Shown: positions 1-9,800 of the stretch, piece after piece | Layout: each line of letters starts with the position of its first letter | Numbering within the stretch: the first letter of the stretch is position 1 | From: an uncultured delta proteobacterium | GTDB taxonomy: Bacteria; Desulfobacterota; Desulfovibrionia; Desulfovibrionales; Desulfovibrionaceae | DNA: 64,000 nucleotides | Assembly (NCBI GenBank): GCA_903843965.1 | Contig: CAIMRY010000019.1 | Location: 1-64,000, forward strand | Direction of reading: 5' to 3' | Made by a program: the position numbers and the translations under genes | The notes under the pieces: generated by a model | Seen by the model: the letters and a program-made list of their open reading frames with translations, nothing else | Database searches by the model: none | Told to the model about the DNA's origin: nothing

Positions 1-119
1 CGTGCTGGAGGTGCTGCGCCAGCCCCTGGAAGACGGCCGGGTGACGATATCCCGCGCGGCCCAGGCGCTGACCTACCCGGCGGACTTCATGCTCGTGGCG
101 GCCATGAACCCCTGCCCCT
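1..119 (+). pseudogene. comM: comM (YifB-type Mg-chelatase-like ATPase), 5' portion, cut by the island
   Basis: The frame enters from outside the window and reads [20 protein letters not shown]..., ending in AAMNPCP, which is the Walker B / sensor region of ComM/YifB AAA ATPases. Codon CCC at 115-117 should be followed by TGC GGC TAT (CGY), but island sequence begins here and the frame runs out in unrelated codons to a stop at about 328. The missing C-terminal part is found at 20188-20666. ComM is a branch-migration helicase used in natural transformation. With its AAA core split it is presumably inactive. Confidence 0.9.
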
Positions 120-1664
120 ATGGTTTTGCTCTTTGCCGCCAAAGCGCAAAGCAAACCGCGTCACACAACCGTCCCGAATCCAGAACTGTGGCCGCTCCTG
201 CGATAAGAGCATTTTCTGGTCCGTCGGGCTCCAGAAAGCGAACAGGGCGAAAGACTCAGCGACTTGGGTCGCAACTGTGGCCATGCTTTCAAGCGTCACA
301 GGTGCAGACGGCTCTGCCAGTGCTTTGACTTTTGCCTCAACACGCTGTGTCTCGCCTGCCACCTCGGCCAAGGTTGTGTCGAGTTCTTCGCGCTCAAGGT
401 AGCCATCAAGATGCAGTTCCAGAGCACGTTTCCGCTTCTTTTCTAGCCGAGATAGCTTGGCCTTGAGATCTTCAACCTCTCTCCCCCGCTTCACGTCTCG
501 GCTAGCTGAGAACATCTGCCCCAACTGCTCCAGAATGTATTCTTTGCTGGCCAAGTTCTCTGATATGAAGGAGATCACAGCCTCTTCGACACGGATGCGC
601 CTAAGATAACCGGAATCGCAGACTTTCTTGCCGTTTTTCCTTATCCAGGATTGATGTAAGTTTCGGCAGTAGTAATAGTCTTTGACCGAACCGGCTTTCC
701 CCCCAGGGACTGTATACATCGGGGAGCCGCAATGATCACACCTGAGCATTCCTTTGAACAGGAAGAGGTCGCTGGCTGCGGCCCGACGTGCGGTGAAGTG
801 ATTGCTCTTATCCGCAAGTATTTCTTGGATTTCAAAGAAAACGTCTTCATCTATCAATGGCTGCTGGATGACTTTAAGTCGGATAACTTCGTTCTGGGGT
901 CGTGCAACTTTCCTGCGGTCACCCTGACGGCCATCTTCTTTCACCTTACGCTCAGGGGCCCTTTTCTGCCTGTAGTGCCGCCAACCAATGTATAGTTCAT
1001 TACGCAACAGATTTTTCAGAGTTTGAGGGCTGAAGCCAGTCCTTCTCCCAAGCTCATAAAGATTATGGATTCCCTCCACAGAGAATAGCATGAAAGCCTC
1101 TCTGACACGATCAGCTTCAGGGGAATAGAAATATTCCTCGGCTTTTCGGTCATACCCGACACCAAACGGGAGACAAAGGTGGTTCCCTGGGTGCTTACCT
1201 TGCCGACGTTTCTCTTCTTTGGCTCCAAGCATTCGCTTTTTAATCTGGGTCAGCTCATTTCCGGCGATGACGGATTGCAACCCGGACATGAGAAATCCGG
1301 CCTGTGTGGTCAGGTCTAAAACCTGATCAGGGAGGTAAATGAGGGCTCCGGCCTCTTTAATGGGCTGGAAGATACCGAAGGTCGTCCAATCGTCCGGGCG
1401 CAGCAGCCGGTCGAGGTCGGCCATAACCAGCCCGCGGGCCTGACCCGTTTGGATCATGCGGATCATTTCCTGAATTTCGGGCGCAGACAGCGTGCACGCT
1501 CCTGAAACGTCCACAAGGCGCACTTGGTGAACCACCTTGAGGTCGTGGCGTTCTATGGTCCTGCGGTTGGCCTCTTCCTGGCGAGGAATCCCAGCACGGT
1601 CACTTTCCGCCTGGTCAGCCGTAGACACACGGAGGAGCTCAACAACGGGCATTTTAGTCTGCAT
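87..1664 (-). CDS. Large serine recombinase (island integrase)
   Basis: Catalyses integration and excision by double-strand cleavage through a serine. The N-terminal resolvase domain carries the catalytic serine in LLRVSTADQ; then come a recombinase domain (about 180-290), a zinc ribbon (CDHCGSP...YYYC...C), and a coiled coil (about 410-460), the order found in large serine integrases. The ATG at 1664 is chosen because GAAGGG-like bases (AAGGG) lie just upstream and it overlaps the stop of the small gene in front; an in-frame ATG at 1697 also exists. The gene runs through attL: its last ten codons and stop (87-116) belong to comM, so the C-terminus would differ in the excised circle. Length about 525 residues is normal for the family. 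Confidence 0.93.
   Translation of the reverse strand: MQTKMPVVELLRVSTADQAESDRAGIPRQEEANRRTIERHDLKVVHQVRLVDVSGACTLSAPEIQEMIRMIQTGQARGLVMADLDRLLRPDDWTTFGIFQPIKEAGALIYLPDQVLDLTTQAGFLMSGLQSVIAGNELTQIKKRMLGAKEEKRRQGKHPGNHLCLPFGVGYDRKAEEYFYSPEADRVREAFMLFSVEGIHNLYELGRRTGFSPQTLKNLLRNELYIGWRHYRQKRAPERKVKEDGRQGDRRKVARPQNEVIRLKVIQQPLIDEDVFFEIQEILADKSNHFTARRAAASDLFLFKGMLRCDHCGSPMYTVPGGKAGSVKDYYYCRNLHQSWIRKNGKKVCDSGYLRRIRVEEAVISFISENLASKEYILEQLGQMFSASRDVKRGREVEDLKAKLSRLEKKRKRALELHLDGYLEREELDTTLAEVAGETQRVEAKVKALAEPSAPVTLESMATVATQVAESFALFAFWSPTDQKMLLSQERPQFWIRDGCVTRFALRFGGKEQNHRGRGSWPPRA
108..130. other. attL of the comM island
   Basis: The comM codons end in ...TGCCCCT and island sequence starts with ATGGTTTT. 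The CCCCT at 115-119 is shared with the right junction at 20183-20187. The first island bases (120-127) are the inverted complement of the last ones (20174-20181, AAAACCAT). This is seen directly; the exact crossover within CCCC is inferred. Confidence 0.82.
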
Positions 1665-1899
1665 AATGACCCTTGTCATCGAGCCGGAAAAGTTCACGCG
1701 CGAGGTTCATGGCAGTGGCTTCGTCACCGTCCAACAGCGCATTCTTTATGGCGGTTAACTTTAGGTTCAATTCAGACCCCGCCTTAAGGGCTATGTCAAC
1801 AATTGGCGGTAGGCATCCAGAAAAATGAGCCGCAGTTTTCTCATCAACGGCAATACCCACCCTTTCACCATTCATGGACCTTTGGGGTTCGTCAACCAT
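1654..1899 (-). CDS. Small protein co-transcribed with the serine recombinase
   Basis: This encodes 81 residues with no family I recognise. Support for it being real: a GAGAGG ribosome-binding site about 8 bases before the ATG, and a stop codon that overlaps the recombinase start, which suggests translational coupling. Residues 35-80 are predicted helical (AGSELNLKLTAIKNALLDGD, then AMNLARELF). By position it could be a recombination directionality factor or a regulator of the integrase, but the sequence alone does not show this. Confidence 0.6.
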   Translation of the reverse strand: MVDEPQRSMNGERVGIAVDEKTAAHFSGCLPPIVDIALKAGSELNLKLTAIKNALLDGDEATAMNLARELFRLDDKGHYAD

Positions 1900-2394
1900 G
1901 ATTATCGCCTCTCTCAGAACCTAGCTTTCGCACAGAGGGGCGGTTGTTGTTCCCGCAGGGATTTTCCTCTGCGGGGGCATAAACGAAGTGCGCGGGGTGG
2001 CCTTTTGAGGGTGGTGGGTATAGAAAATCGCACGGTCTTTCACGAAGATTGGCAAAAGGAACCAATCGTCCGGGAATCACTAGGCGAGAAAATGGAAATG
2101 TTTGCGGAGGTAAGCCCGTATATAAACGTACTCGGTCTTTACGAATGGATGAGGATGGGGGTATACAAAAAAACAAGATCTCCACACGGTAACTGCCAGG
2201 AAAAGCCTCTGCCAGAAATAGCCAACGAGCACGCCTACAAGGGTGACAGAGGCGAGCCCATATATAAAACTACTCGGTGTGTACGGAAGGATAAGGAAGA
2301 AGCGAGTTCTAATTTGGGGTAGGCTGAGATTCATTAAAACTAGGGGCTAAATAGCTATCCCCAGCATATCAACTATATAACAATTCATTATAAT
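1900..2394. other. Non-coding left-end region of the island
   Basis: No convincing gene. Open frames on both strands here lack ribosome-binding sites and recognisable protein features. The stretch contains an imperfect direct repeat (2107-2158 and 2249-2302) and ends in an AT-rich run (2335-2394) in front of the next gene. Confidence 0.5.
2107..2302. repeat. Imperfect direct repeat, two copies about 142 bases apart
   Basis: Copies at 2107-2158 and 2249-2302 share the pattern GAGG..AGCCC.TATATAAA..TACTCGGT.T.TACG.A.GGAT.AGGA. A weaker third match (CGGTCTTTCACGAAGAT) lies at about 2034-2050. Iterons near a possible replication gene (2395-3408) are one reading; a decayed duplication is another. 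Confidence 0.5.
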
Positions 2395-3408
2395 ATGAAA
2401 AAGCCACGAAAAATTACCCGCGAAGAAAATGAAGAATTAAGTTTGGAGCACGTGAGAATAGCCCTGAGCGGTATCGACCGCGTTTTGGCGTTCATCCACA
2501 GTGTCCGGTTACGTACTGACAATACCAGCCTCAAGCATATCTACTCCGTAATCGGCAACGGGCGGCCTATAAACAAAGAAGATAACAAGTCCCACCGTAT
2601 GCCACAGTATGAGAAAATGTCTTACCATCTTTTTGAAGGGCGTAAAATTTACTTATACTTTTCACCAATCCAAGATTTTATGCCAAAATTCATGCTCTTA
2701 ATCCCTAACCATACTCACAGAATACTACGTAAGTTGAATGACAGTATTCCAGACTTAGAAGTATCTCTAGCTGAATATGCACTTGATTTGCGCTGCAAAG
2801 ACAATAAGTCTGCATCCATGTTATTTTATGTCCTAAGAAGATATATGTATTTCCATCACCGCGCCGACACAAGCATGATAGGTGGGAAGTTTGATGGTAT
2901 TGACGTAAGCAGAAAAACAAATGCTGTCTATCACGTATGGCAAAAATCTAAATGTAGAACAACTGACATTAAAATATATGAACGTGGTAACAACAAATGC
3001 AAGAAGGGCCAAGGATGGCCATATAAATATATTGACAGAGTCAGAATAGAATTTCTAGCCAGATCAAGAACATTTACTAAAAAATTAAAGATCGCATCTC
3101 TGAGTGATTTTTTAAAAGATAATAAATTTTCAAATTTTGCTAATGATAAAATCGATTTTAGAATTTTCGTAAAGAGTAAATATTTGCCAAAGTTCTCACA
3201 AGATTATCTTGCAAAAGATCGCACGGGGAATATTGAATCTTTTCAACAAGAATATTTTCAAGCTAAAAGCTTTGGCATAAATCTCAGTCTATGCACAGCC
3301 GTCGCTACATTTATGTCACCTCTAAAGGAAATGATGACTACCGCCATTGACTATTGCGAGAGAAGATGGCGGCGAGGTTACAAAGTGCGAACTTTTCGTA
3401 AGCGTTAA
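2395..3408 (+). CDS. Hypothetical protein, possibly a Rep_trans-like replication protein
   Basis: This encodes 337 basic residues in AT-rich DNA very unlike the surrounding genome. I do not firmly recognise it. The middle section (VYHVWQKSK...TDIKIYERG, then WPYKYIDRVRIEFLAR) has the order seen in Rep_trans-type replication initiators, where a 'YDK' segment is followed by a 'R.E' segment, but the match is weak and no clear catalytic tyrosine motif is proven. The upstream iteron-like repeats fit such a role. No good ribosome-binding site is seen at the ATG. It could also be an unrelated cargo protein. Confidence 0.6.
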   Translation: MKKPRKITREENEELSLEHVRIALSGIDRVLAFIHSVRLRTDNTSLKHIYSVIGNGRPINKEDNKSHRMPQYEKMSYHLFEGRKIYLYFSPIQDFMPKFMLLIPNHTHRILRKLNDSIPDLEVSLAEYALDLRCKDNKSASMLFYVLRRYMYFHHRADTSMIGGKFDGIDVSRKTNAVYHVWQKSKCRTTDIKIYERGNNKCKKGQGWPYKYIDRVRIEFLARSRTFTKKLKIASLSDFLKDNKFSNFANDKIDFRIFVKSKYLPKFSQDYLAKDRTGNIESFQQEYFQAKSFGINLSLCTAVATFMSPLKEMMTTAIDYCERRWRRGYKVRTFRKR

Positions 3409-3447
3409 TACACGATCAATGCCCCCCCAGACCTTCCATAGTCCTTG

Positions 3448-3480
3448 CTTTTATGTTATAATATATTATCAACATAAAAG
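3448..3480. promoter_or_regulatory. 33-base dyad (operator/promoter) before the C45 hydrolase gene
   Basis: Perfect 10-base arms CTTTTATGTT (3448-3457) and AACATAAAAG (3471-3480) enclose ATAATATATTAT, itself a palindrome that contains TATAAT-like hexamers. A repressor site placed over the -10 region is the simplest reading. No T-run follows, so it is not a typical terminator. Confidence 0.6.
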
Positions 3481-3494
3481 TGAGTACTTCAACT

Positions 3495-4574
3495 ATGTAC
3501 GAAAACTATGACCTTCCGACGTTCAAGGGCGACTATTTTGCAGTTGGCTACCAACACGCTGCTTGGTGGCTGCAATACCTGCGACGGACAAGCGGCGAAT
3601 ACTACTACCCATACTTCCGACGACGACTGAACAACTGCTGGAAACCTCGCTTCGAACCCCTATTCCAGAACACCCTCTCCGCCTACCCCGAAGTCATCTC
3701 CGAAATCGCAGGAATGAGCCAAGCCCTCCTCGACTCCGGCTACAAGACCTCTCCTCTACATGTCTTTGCTAACTGCCTGGGCGAAACCGGTGACAGGGGC
3801 TGCCAGTGCACCGCCTTCGTGTCCGTTAACAGGGATGGGCCTATTCTTGCCCACAATGAGGAGGAGAGCCAAGTTGAGCCACTTTGCATATGCCGGGTCA
3901 TCATCACAGGGAAAAGCAGCCCTGCGCCATTCTTGGCAGCTTCCTACCCATTCCAGCTATTCGGGTCGGCCTTTGGCGGGGTTAACCGGCATTTTTCCTT
4001 TCAAGGGAACTCTATTGGCTACGCGAAGCATATCCGGTCTATCGAGGCTACCTGGCAATACCGGTTGCCAAAGACGGTGTTCACCAGGAAGTGGTTAGAG
4101 TGCAGGTCGGCTAAAGAAGCGCTGAGCATGTGCTCCGGCTGGCTGATGAGCCTACCCAGTCATAGCTATTTCATCACAACTGGCAGAGCGTACTCGGCGG
4201 AGATTCGCCCGCTGTCAACCTATCAGGATTGCCCGATTGACCAGCTTACGCTGAGGCAAGTCCATGGTGTCCATTGCCACACAAATCACTTTGTTAAGAA
4301 TGGACGACCTGACCCCGATTGGGCTTGGAAATTCAATGCTGATCGGCACGAAAGCAATGCTCGGCTTAAGTTCATTGCTTCCTGTACGAGCTGTGACGAT
4401 GGTGCCGATGATATTCAAGCAATAAAGTTAATATCAATGGTTGCTCAGCATCAAAAGTACAGGCACAAAACGTCAGCTTCATTTGTGGTAGCCTCATCGG
4501 GCAATGACTTTACGGCTTCAGTATCGGCGTGGTTCAATGGTTGCCGATACACGGTACCTCTTTTAGCACCGTAA
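3495..4574 (+). CDS. C45-type Ntn hydrolase (acyl-CoA:6-APA acyltransferase-like)
   Basis: The family cleaves or transfers acyl groups on amides and matures by self-cleavage before a nucleophilic cysteine. Seen here: GCQCTAFVSVN with the likely nucleophile at the second Cys (about residue 105), then a substrate-loop segment (GPILAHNEEE) and HTNHF (about residue 268), a signature of this family. The length of about 359 residues is normal. A GTG at 3480 is an alternative start but lies inside the dyad and lacks a ribosome-binding site. Its substrate is unknown; in this setting it might act on a small signalling molecule or phage product, but that is speculation. Confidence 0.75.
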   Translation: MYENYDLPTFKGDYFAVGYQHAAWWLQYLRRTSGEYYYPYFRRRLNNCWKPRFEPLFQNTLSAYPEVISEIAGMSQALLDSGYKTSPLHVFANCLGETGDRGCQCTAFVSVNRDGPILAHNEEESQVEPLCICRVIITGKSSPAPFLAASYPFQLFGSAFGGVNRHFSFQGNSIGYAKHIRSIEATWQYRLPKTVFTRKWLECRSAKEALSMCSGWLMSLPSHSYFITTGRAYSAEIRPLSTYQDCPIDQLTLRQVHGVHCHTNHFVKNGRPDPDWAWKFNADRHESNARLKFIASCTSCDDGADDIQAIKLISMVAQHQKYRHKTSASFVVASSGNDFTASVSAWFNGCRYTVPLLAP

Positions 4575-4683
4575 AGGCTTTTATAGATGCCGAAACGGAG
4601 GTTCGCTAACCCCCGGCCATGAATGGCCATCGACGACGCTTAGGGCCAACCGTCAATCGTCAAAAAACACAAGCGAACGCGTG

Positions 4684-4715
4684 AGAAGCCGCTGGGAATA
4701 ATCCCGGCGGCTTCT
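4684..4715 (+). terminator. Hairpin between the C45 gene and ardC
   Basis: A 14-base stem (4684-4697 with 4702-4715, one G-T pair) closes an ATAA loop and is followed by TGTGTTTC. This fits a terminator for the upstream gene, or a hairpin controlling readthrough to the ArdC gene whose ATG is 27 bases downstream. Confidence 0.65.
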
Positions 4716-4741
4716 TGTGTTTCAACTCCAAGGAGAAAGCC

Positions 4742-5605
4742 ATGTCCGGTCAGCTTAACATCTACGAGATGATAACCGAGCGCATCATTACCCTGCTCAA
4801 GGAAGGCACCGTGCCCTGGCGCAAGCCTTGGACGGGCGGAAGCTCGAAGACCCTCCCCATGAACTTAACGAGCAAGCGCGAGTACCGAGGCATCAACATC
4901 TTTCTACTCATGTGCATGGGCTTTTCCAGCCGCTACTGGCTGTCATTCAAGCAGGCCCAGGAAAAGGGTGGTCGCGTGCGTAAGGGAGAAAAGGGTACGC
5001 CGGTTATCTTCTGGAAGCTCTATGCGAGCGAGGACCGTCAGACGGGAGAGACCAAGGAGGTGCCACTTTTGCGCTACTACACCGTGTTCAACCTCGACCA
5101 GATCGACGGCCTGGAGGCTCCAGACGGGCCAGAGCTTGTGAATCCCCACTTCGAGCCCATCACCAAGGCTGAGGGCATCATACTGGCCATGCCCAAGCGT
5201 CCGAACATCGTTCACAATGAGCCACGAGCTTACTACCGGGCCTTAACTGACACCATCAACCTGCCCAGGCCTGAACTCTTCGAGGAGCCTGAGGAGTACT
5301 ACTCGACAGCGTTCCACGAACTCATCCACGCCACAGGGCACGAATCCCGGCTCAATCGCCGACCGTCCTCAGAGATCAGGCATTTTGGAGACCGCGAGTA
5401 TAGCCAAGAGGAGCTTGTGTCCGAGATGGGTGCAGCCTTTCTGTGCGCCGAGTCCGGCATCGCCCCGGCAGTGATCAACAACCAAGCTGCATACATTGAC
5501 GGCTGGCTCAAGATTCTCAAGGGCTCGCCCAAGGTAGTGGTTCACGCTGCCGCCCAGGCACAACGCGCTGCCGACTTCATCCTCTCTCGCAGTTTTAGCG
5601 AATAG
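4742..5605 (+). CDS. ArdC-like antirestriction protein with zincin peptidase domain
   Basis: ArdC proteins bind single-stranded DNA and protect incoming mobile DNA from host restriction. The N-terminal ArdC domain (about 5-125) shows EGTVPWRKPW, MNLTSKREYRGINIFLL and the conserved WLSFKQAQEKGGRVRKGEKG. The C-terminal half is a zinc metallopeptidase with HELIH at 192-196 and a downstream EELVSEMGAAFL giving the third ligand. The start is the ATG preceded by AAGGAG; an upstream TTG would fall in the hairpin. The full length of 287 residues suggests function. It supports the island having a plasmid- or ICE-like past. Confidence 0.92.
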   Translation: MSGQLNIYEMITERIITLLKEGTVPWRKPWTGGSSKTLPMNLTSKREYRGINIFLLMCMGFSSRYWLSFKQAQEKGGRVRKGEKGTPVIFWKLYASEDRQTGETKEVPLLRYYTVFNLDQIDGLEAPDGPELVNPHFEPITKAEGIILAMPKRPNIVHNEPRAYYRALTDTINLPRPELFEEPEEYYSTAFHELIHATGHESRLNRRPSSEIRHFGDREYSQEELVSEMGAAFLCAESGIAPAVINNQAAYIDGWLKILKGSPKVVVHAAAQAQRAADFILSRSFSE

Positions 5606-5670
5606 TGCTCAGCTCAACCGTCAGGTCAGCATCATGTTGGAAACCACCTAACTAACAGAAAGGAGTTATT

Positions 5671-6324
5671 ATGCAAAGTAAAGGAATATATTGTATAGAG
5701 ACAGACTGGGATTTCGAAAATACAAAAAACTGTTCTGTGGCAGGGATACTGAAATTCCTTAAAAGTTGCGAAGGAATACAGTACAAGCACATCAAGCTTG
5801 TTAAAGACACGGAAACGTTTATGAACCAACTGCGCTCGTATAATGACAACATTAGACAATACCAATCAAAATATCCAATTCTTTACATCGCATCGCATGG
5901 ACGTTCTGGAGCTGTTTGTGTTCGTGGCAAAAATATTTACTTGGATGAAATTGGAGATGTGCTCCGTGACGTGTTTAATCAACATGACAGAAAAGGAATA
6001 ATTGTTCTAGGTTCATGTAAAACTGCAAACATTAATATATCAACCATCACAGACTTTATTGATGACACTGGTGCTTTTGCATTTATTGGTTACAAGAACG
6101 ATGCAGATTTTTCATACTCGGTCACTACGGAATTACTTCTAATGCTTGAGCTACAAAATAATGAATTTAGCATGAATGGGTATTGCGCAATACTTCGCAA
6201 TGTACAAAATTTGCAAAGGATGTTTAACAACTCTGATGACCAAACAAGAAATGTAGGCTTATGTATCCACTTTAGAAAAAACAAGGAATGCACACCACAA
6301 AAGATAAAAACGCTCCTTGGGTAG
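5671..6324 (+). CDS. DUF6642-like caspase-fold protein
   Basis: This encodes 217 residues in AT-rich DNA, with an AAAGGAG site just ahead of the ATG. KGIYCIETDW at the N-terminus and YPILYIASHGRSGAVC followed by IIVLGSCKTAN resemble DUF6642. The His76 and Cys116 pair, each after a hydrophobic strand, is the layout of caspase/CHAT-type peptidases. I infer a cysteine peptidase fold. Such proteins often execute cell suicide in phage defence, but no partner sensor is adjacent. A truncated tyrosine recombinase begins seven bases after its stop. Confidence 0.7.
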   Translation: MQSKGIYCIETDWDFENTKNCSVAGILKFLKSCEGIQYKHIKLVKDTETFMNQLRSYNDNIRQYQSKYPILYIASHGRSGAVCVRGKNIYLDEIGDVLRDVFNQHDRKGIIVLGSCKTANINISTITDFIDDTGAFAFIGYKNDADFSYSVTTELLLMLELQNNEFSMNGYCAILRNVQNLQRMFNNSDDQTRNVGLCIHFRKNKECTPQKIKTLLG

Positions 6325-6330
6325 ATATGC

Positions 6331-6525
6331 TCACCCAATCGAATTCATGAACACGTTCCGCACTTCCTGCTCACCTATTCCAAGATACTTGAGGGTCTGC
6401 CGCTGGGTGGCGTGGCCGAAAGCCATCATCAAGGTCGATATGTCCACGCTGAAGGCCACGCGCTGGTGGTAGCCCCAAGTCTTACGCAGGGTGTGCGCCC
6501 CATAATTGCCCGTCAGGTTGATAGC
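6331..6525 (-). pseudogene. Truncated tyrosine recombinase (3' end only)
   Basis: The 195 bases closely match the 3' end of the intact gene at 13491-13685 in the same orientation, encoding the NYGAHTLRKTWGYH, FGHATQRQTLKYLGI and MNSIG segments. Homology stops abruptly at about 6525, so the first two thirds are absent. It includes the catalytic H-R-H-Y positions but not the first arginine. The following 280 bases up to 6805 contain no gene I can support. With the intact copy it brackets the helicase/ATPase module. Confidence 0.88.
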
Positions 6526-6805
6526 GTGGGAAGATCACTGCCCCTGGACAATTGCACGCTTGTTGGGCAATTTGCAAAAGTGGAATGAATCCTTGCCCGG
6601 TGCCTAATCTGGTCGTTAAGCTTGGAGGGCATTTTGTTCGTTCCCTACAGGGAGTGCTGCCTAGCGTTATAAATCTTCGCAACAGCCGAAGGCCTAGGTC
6701 AATGGGCGCGTTACTGCGTTCATCGTGTACCACGGTTATGTGGCCGCGCTGATAGGCAAGGTCGACTTGAGGCTGCTTAAGGGCAAAGTAGGAGGCGAGT
6801 TGAAA

Positions 6806-9800
6806 ATGGATGATCAGGCCCTTGTTTGCAGTGCAATTGCGAGACACTTTAGCAAAGTCACCGGTCAACTCGCTGTTTTTTTAGAAAGAGTGTTGCCGCC
6901 GTTATTTGACGACTGGTGGGACAAGGCTGTCGTGCAGACCTTGTCATTTCAACAAAAAAAAAGGTTGGATCAGCGCAACATCGCATCATTGGGGGAACTT
7001 GACCTTGCCGGACTTCTGAGAGTGCTGGATCAGAACTGGTATCAGATTTCGAACAGCCTGGGGCTTACTTCCGAAGCCCGTCATTTCGTCAAGGAGATGC
7101 AAACCGTACGTAACCGGTGGGCGCATGCGAATACAGAGGGATTCCCCGTTGAAGACATCTACCGAGATTTAGACACCCTCCAGCGTTTCTCCGTTGTTAT
7201 CGGCGCAGATGACAAGTTAATTGGAGATGTGCGGGAAACTAAAGCGGTCCTCCTTGCGCCGGAGACCCAATCACAACCTAGCGTTGGAGTTGGGACGCCG
7301 CCAGCATCGACGGGAAAGACTGCTGATGATGTTGAATTCAAACCCGGACAAATTGTCTTCATCAAATCGGCTCCATCAAACCGTGGCGCTGTGGTTGCCG
7401 CACTCCCTGGCAAGCCCGAGAACCGATTCAATGTTTTCATAGGCGGCTCGGTCCAACAATTTTATGCGTCCCAGTTGCAAGCTGAGAATACGCGCGAGGA
7501 GCAACAAGACACCTTACCTTGCGACCATTTTCATGCCTATCTATCCGCGCTACAACTCAAGTACCCGGGATTGTCCACCCTGTATTCTCTTAACGCTGCC
7601 CGTATCGACTTTATCCCGTACCAATTTCGACCGGTATTGCGTTTTATCCGATCGGACCGGCCTCGTTTGCTCATCGCGGACGGTGTTGGCGTGGGTAAGA
7701 CAATCGAGGCGGGGCTCATCCTGCGGGAACTCCAGGCCCGACGCGAGATTAATTCAGTGCTTATCATTTGCCCGCGCCCTCTAGTGACAGAGAAAAAATG
7801 GCAAAATGAGATGAAGCGCTTCGAGGAGCGTTTTACCCATCTTGATGGTGCGACCTTGAGATACTGCATCAACGAGATGGATCTAGATGGAGTTTGGCCG
7901 GAGCATCACCAGAAGGTCATCGTCCCGTACTCCCTATTCGATGAAACACTCCTGTATGGCTCGGCTCCTAAAAAGAAACAGAAGCGCAAGAAAGGTCTGC
8001 TGGATCTCGACCCGCCACCGCGTTTTGATTTGGTCATTGTCGATGAAGCACACCATGTGCGAAACCAAGACACTTTTAGCCATAAAGCCGTGAAATTCTT
8101 CTGCGATCACGCCGAAGCTGTGGTGTTTTTGACAGCTACTCCGATCCAACTCGGAAACAACGATCTCTTTGTTTTGCTGAATACGCTCCGGCCCGATCTC
8201 ATCATCGACCAGGAGAGTTTTGCGCACATGGCGGAGCCAAATCCATTTATTAACCAAGCCGTGTCCGCGATGCGCTCTCATGCTTCAGGATGGCAAAGCC
8301 TAGCGCTTGAAGCTCTCGATCTGGCGGCCATCACGCCATGGGGCCAAGCTATAATTAGAAACAATCCGGATTTCATCCGGGTACGTGCCGAACTTCTTGG
8401 TGAGAAGGTGCTTCACGAGGAGCGCGTGCGGATGATCTCAGACACGGAAGGAATGCACACCTTCGCTGGGATCATCAATAGAACTCACCGCCGAGATATT
8501 GGGAACTTCACAGTGCGTAAACCTGAAACTGTGATTGTACCTTTTACGCCCGCTCAGCAACTTATGCACGACGAACTGCTGCGAGTTCAGGCTGAAATAT
8601 TCGGCAAGATTCACAATGGAGTCAACGTAAAGTTCATGATGACGACCATCAGGCGGCAGGCTGCCAGCTGTCTCTTAGGTCTCGCGCCATTTCTTGAGGA
8701 TATTCTCAGCCGGCGTCTGGACGAGCTGTCTTGGGAAGAAGCTGATGATACCGGAGTTCCGGAAGAAGAGACCATCACCCCCATCCATGCCAAAATCCGT
8801 GATCTTCTTAAGTCTGCTCGTTCCCTGGAAGCGAATGACCCAAAACTTGAGGCTTTGCGCAACATCATCCACAACAAGCAAAAAATGCCAAACAACAAGG
8901 TGATGTTGTTTAGTTGCTTCCGCCACACGTTGCACTATCTTTTCGATCATCTCAGCCAAGACGGATTTCGCGTCGGCTTAGTGCACGGGGGAACGCCAGA
9001 CGAGGATCGAGTATTTCTGCGAACCCGTTTCGAGAAGCCGAGGGAAGAAGGTGACAGTCTTGACCTGTTGTTGTTTTCCGAAATCGGTTGCGAAGGTCTT
9101 GACTACCAGTTCTGTGACTGCATCGTTAACTACGATCTTCCGTGGAATCCTATGCGGGTTGAGCAGCGCATTGGCCGTATCGACAGAAACGGGCAAAAGA
9201 GCGAAAGTATTGCCATTATCAACTTGGTTACTCCGGGAACAGTGGATGCTGACATCTACGAGAGGTGCTTGGTCCGCATCGGTGTCTTCAATAACGCCCT
9301 AGGTGGGAGCGAGGAAATACTCGGGGAAATTACTCGCGAGATCAAAGACATCGCGGAAAACTATGAACTTAGTGAAAAGGAACGATCGAGCAAGCTCCAG
9401 CAGTTGGCCGACAATAAAATCAGGCTTATCCAGGAGCAGGAAGGCCTTGAGCGAAAGCAGTTGGAGTTGTTTGGTATTCGCCTCCCTCAAGAGCAGATGA
9501 ACCGCGAAATTGCCGATGCTACGAGTTTCTGGCTGACACCAGCTTCACTACAGAGAATGGTGAGCCTATACTTACAGCGCGTGTGCGGCAAGGACCAAGA
9601 ACATATCCTGGGTGAAAAGCCACTCAAGACACTCCGGCTGGCCCAGGAATATCGTGGCACCCTTTTAAAAGATTTTCAGCATATCCCTAGGAAAAACACT
9701 TCTGCATACCGCGAATGGGAAAACTGGCTCAAAGGCGGGAGCCAGCATTGGACTCTCACCTTCGAGTCTGATTGCGCTATGCAGCATCCCGAAGCCGCCT

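Noticed and set aside
1825-2322. A 165-codon plus-strand frame at the island's left end
   Set aside because: It overlaps the antisense of the small integrase-linked gene, has no ribosome-binding site and shows no protein-like pattern.
6482-6868. A minus-strand frame of 128 codons before the helicase gene
   Set aside because: It joins recombinase debris to the antisense of the helicase start and has no ribosome-binding site.
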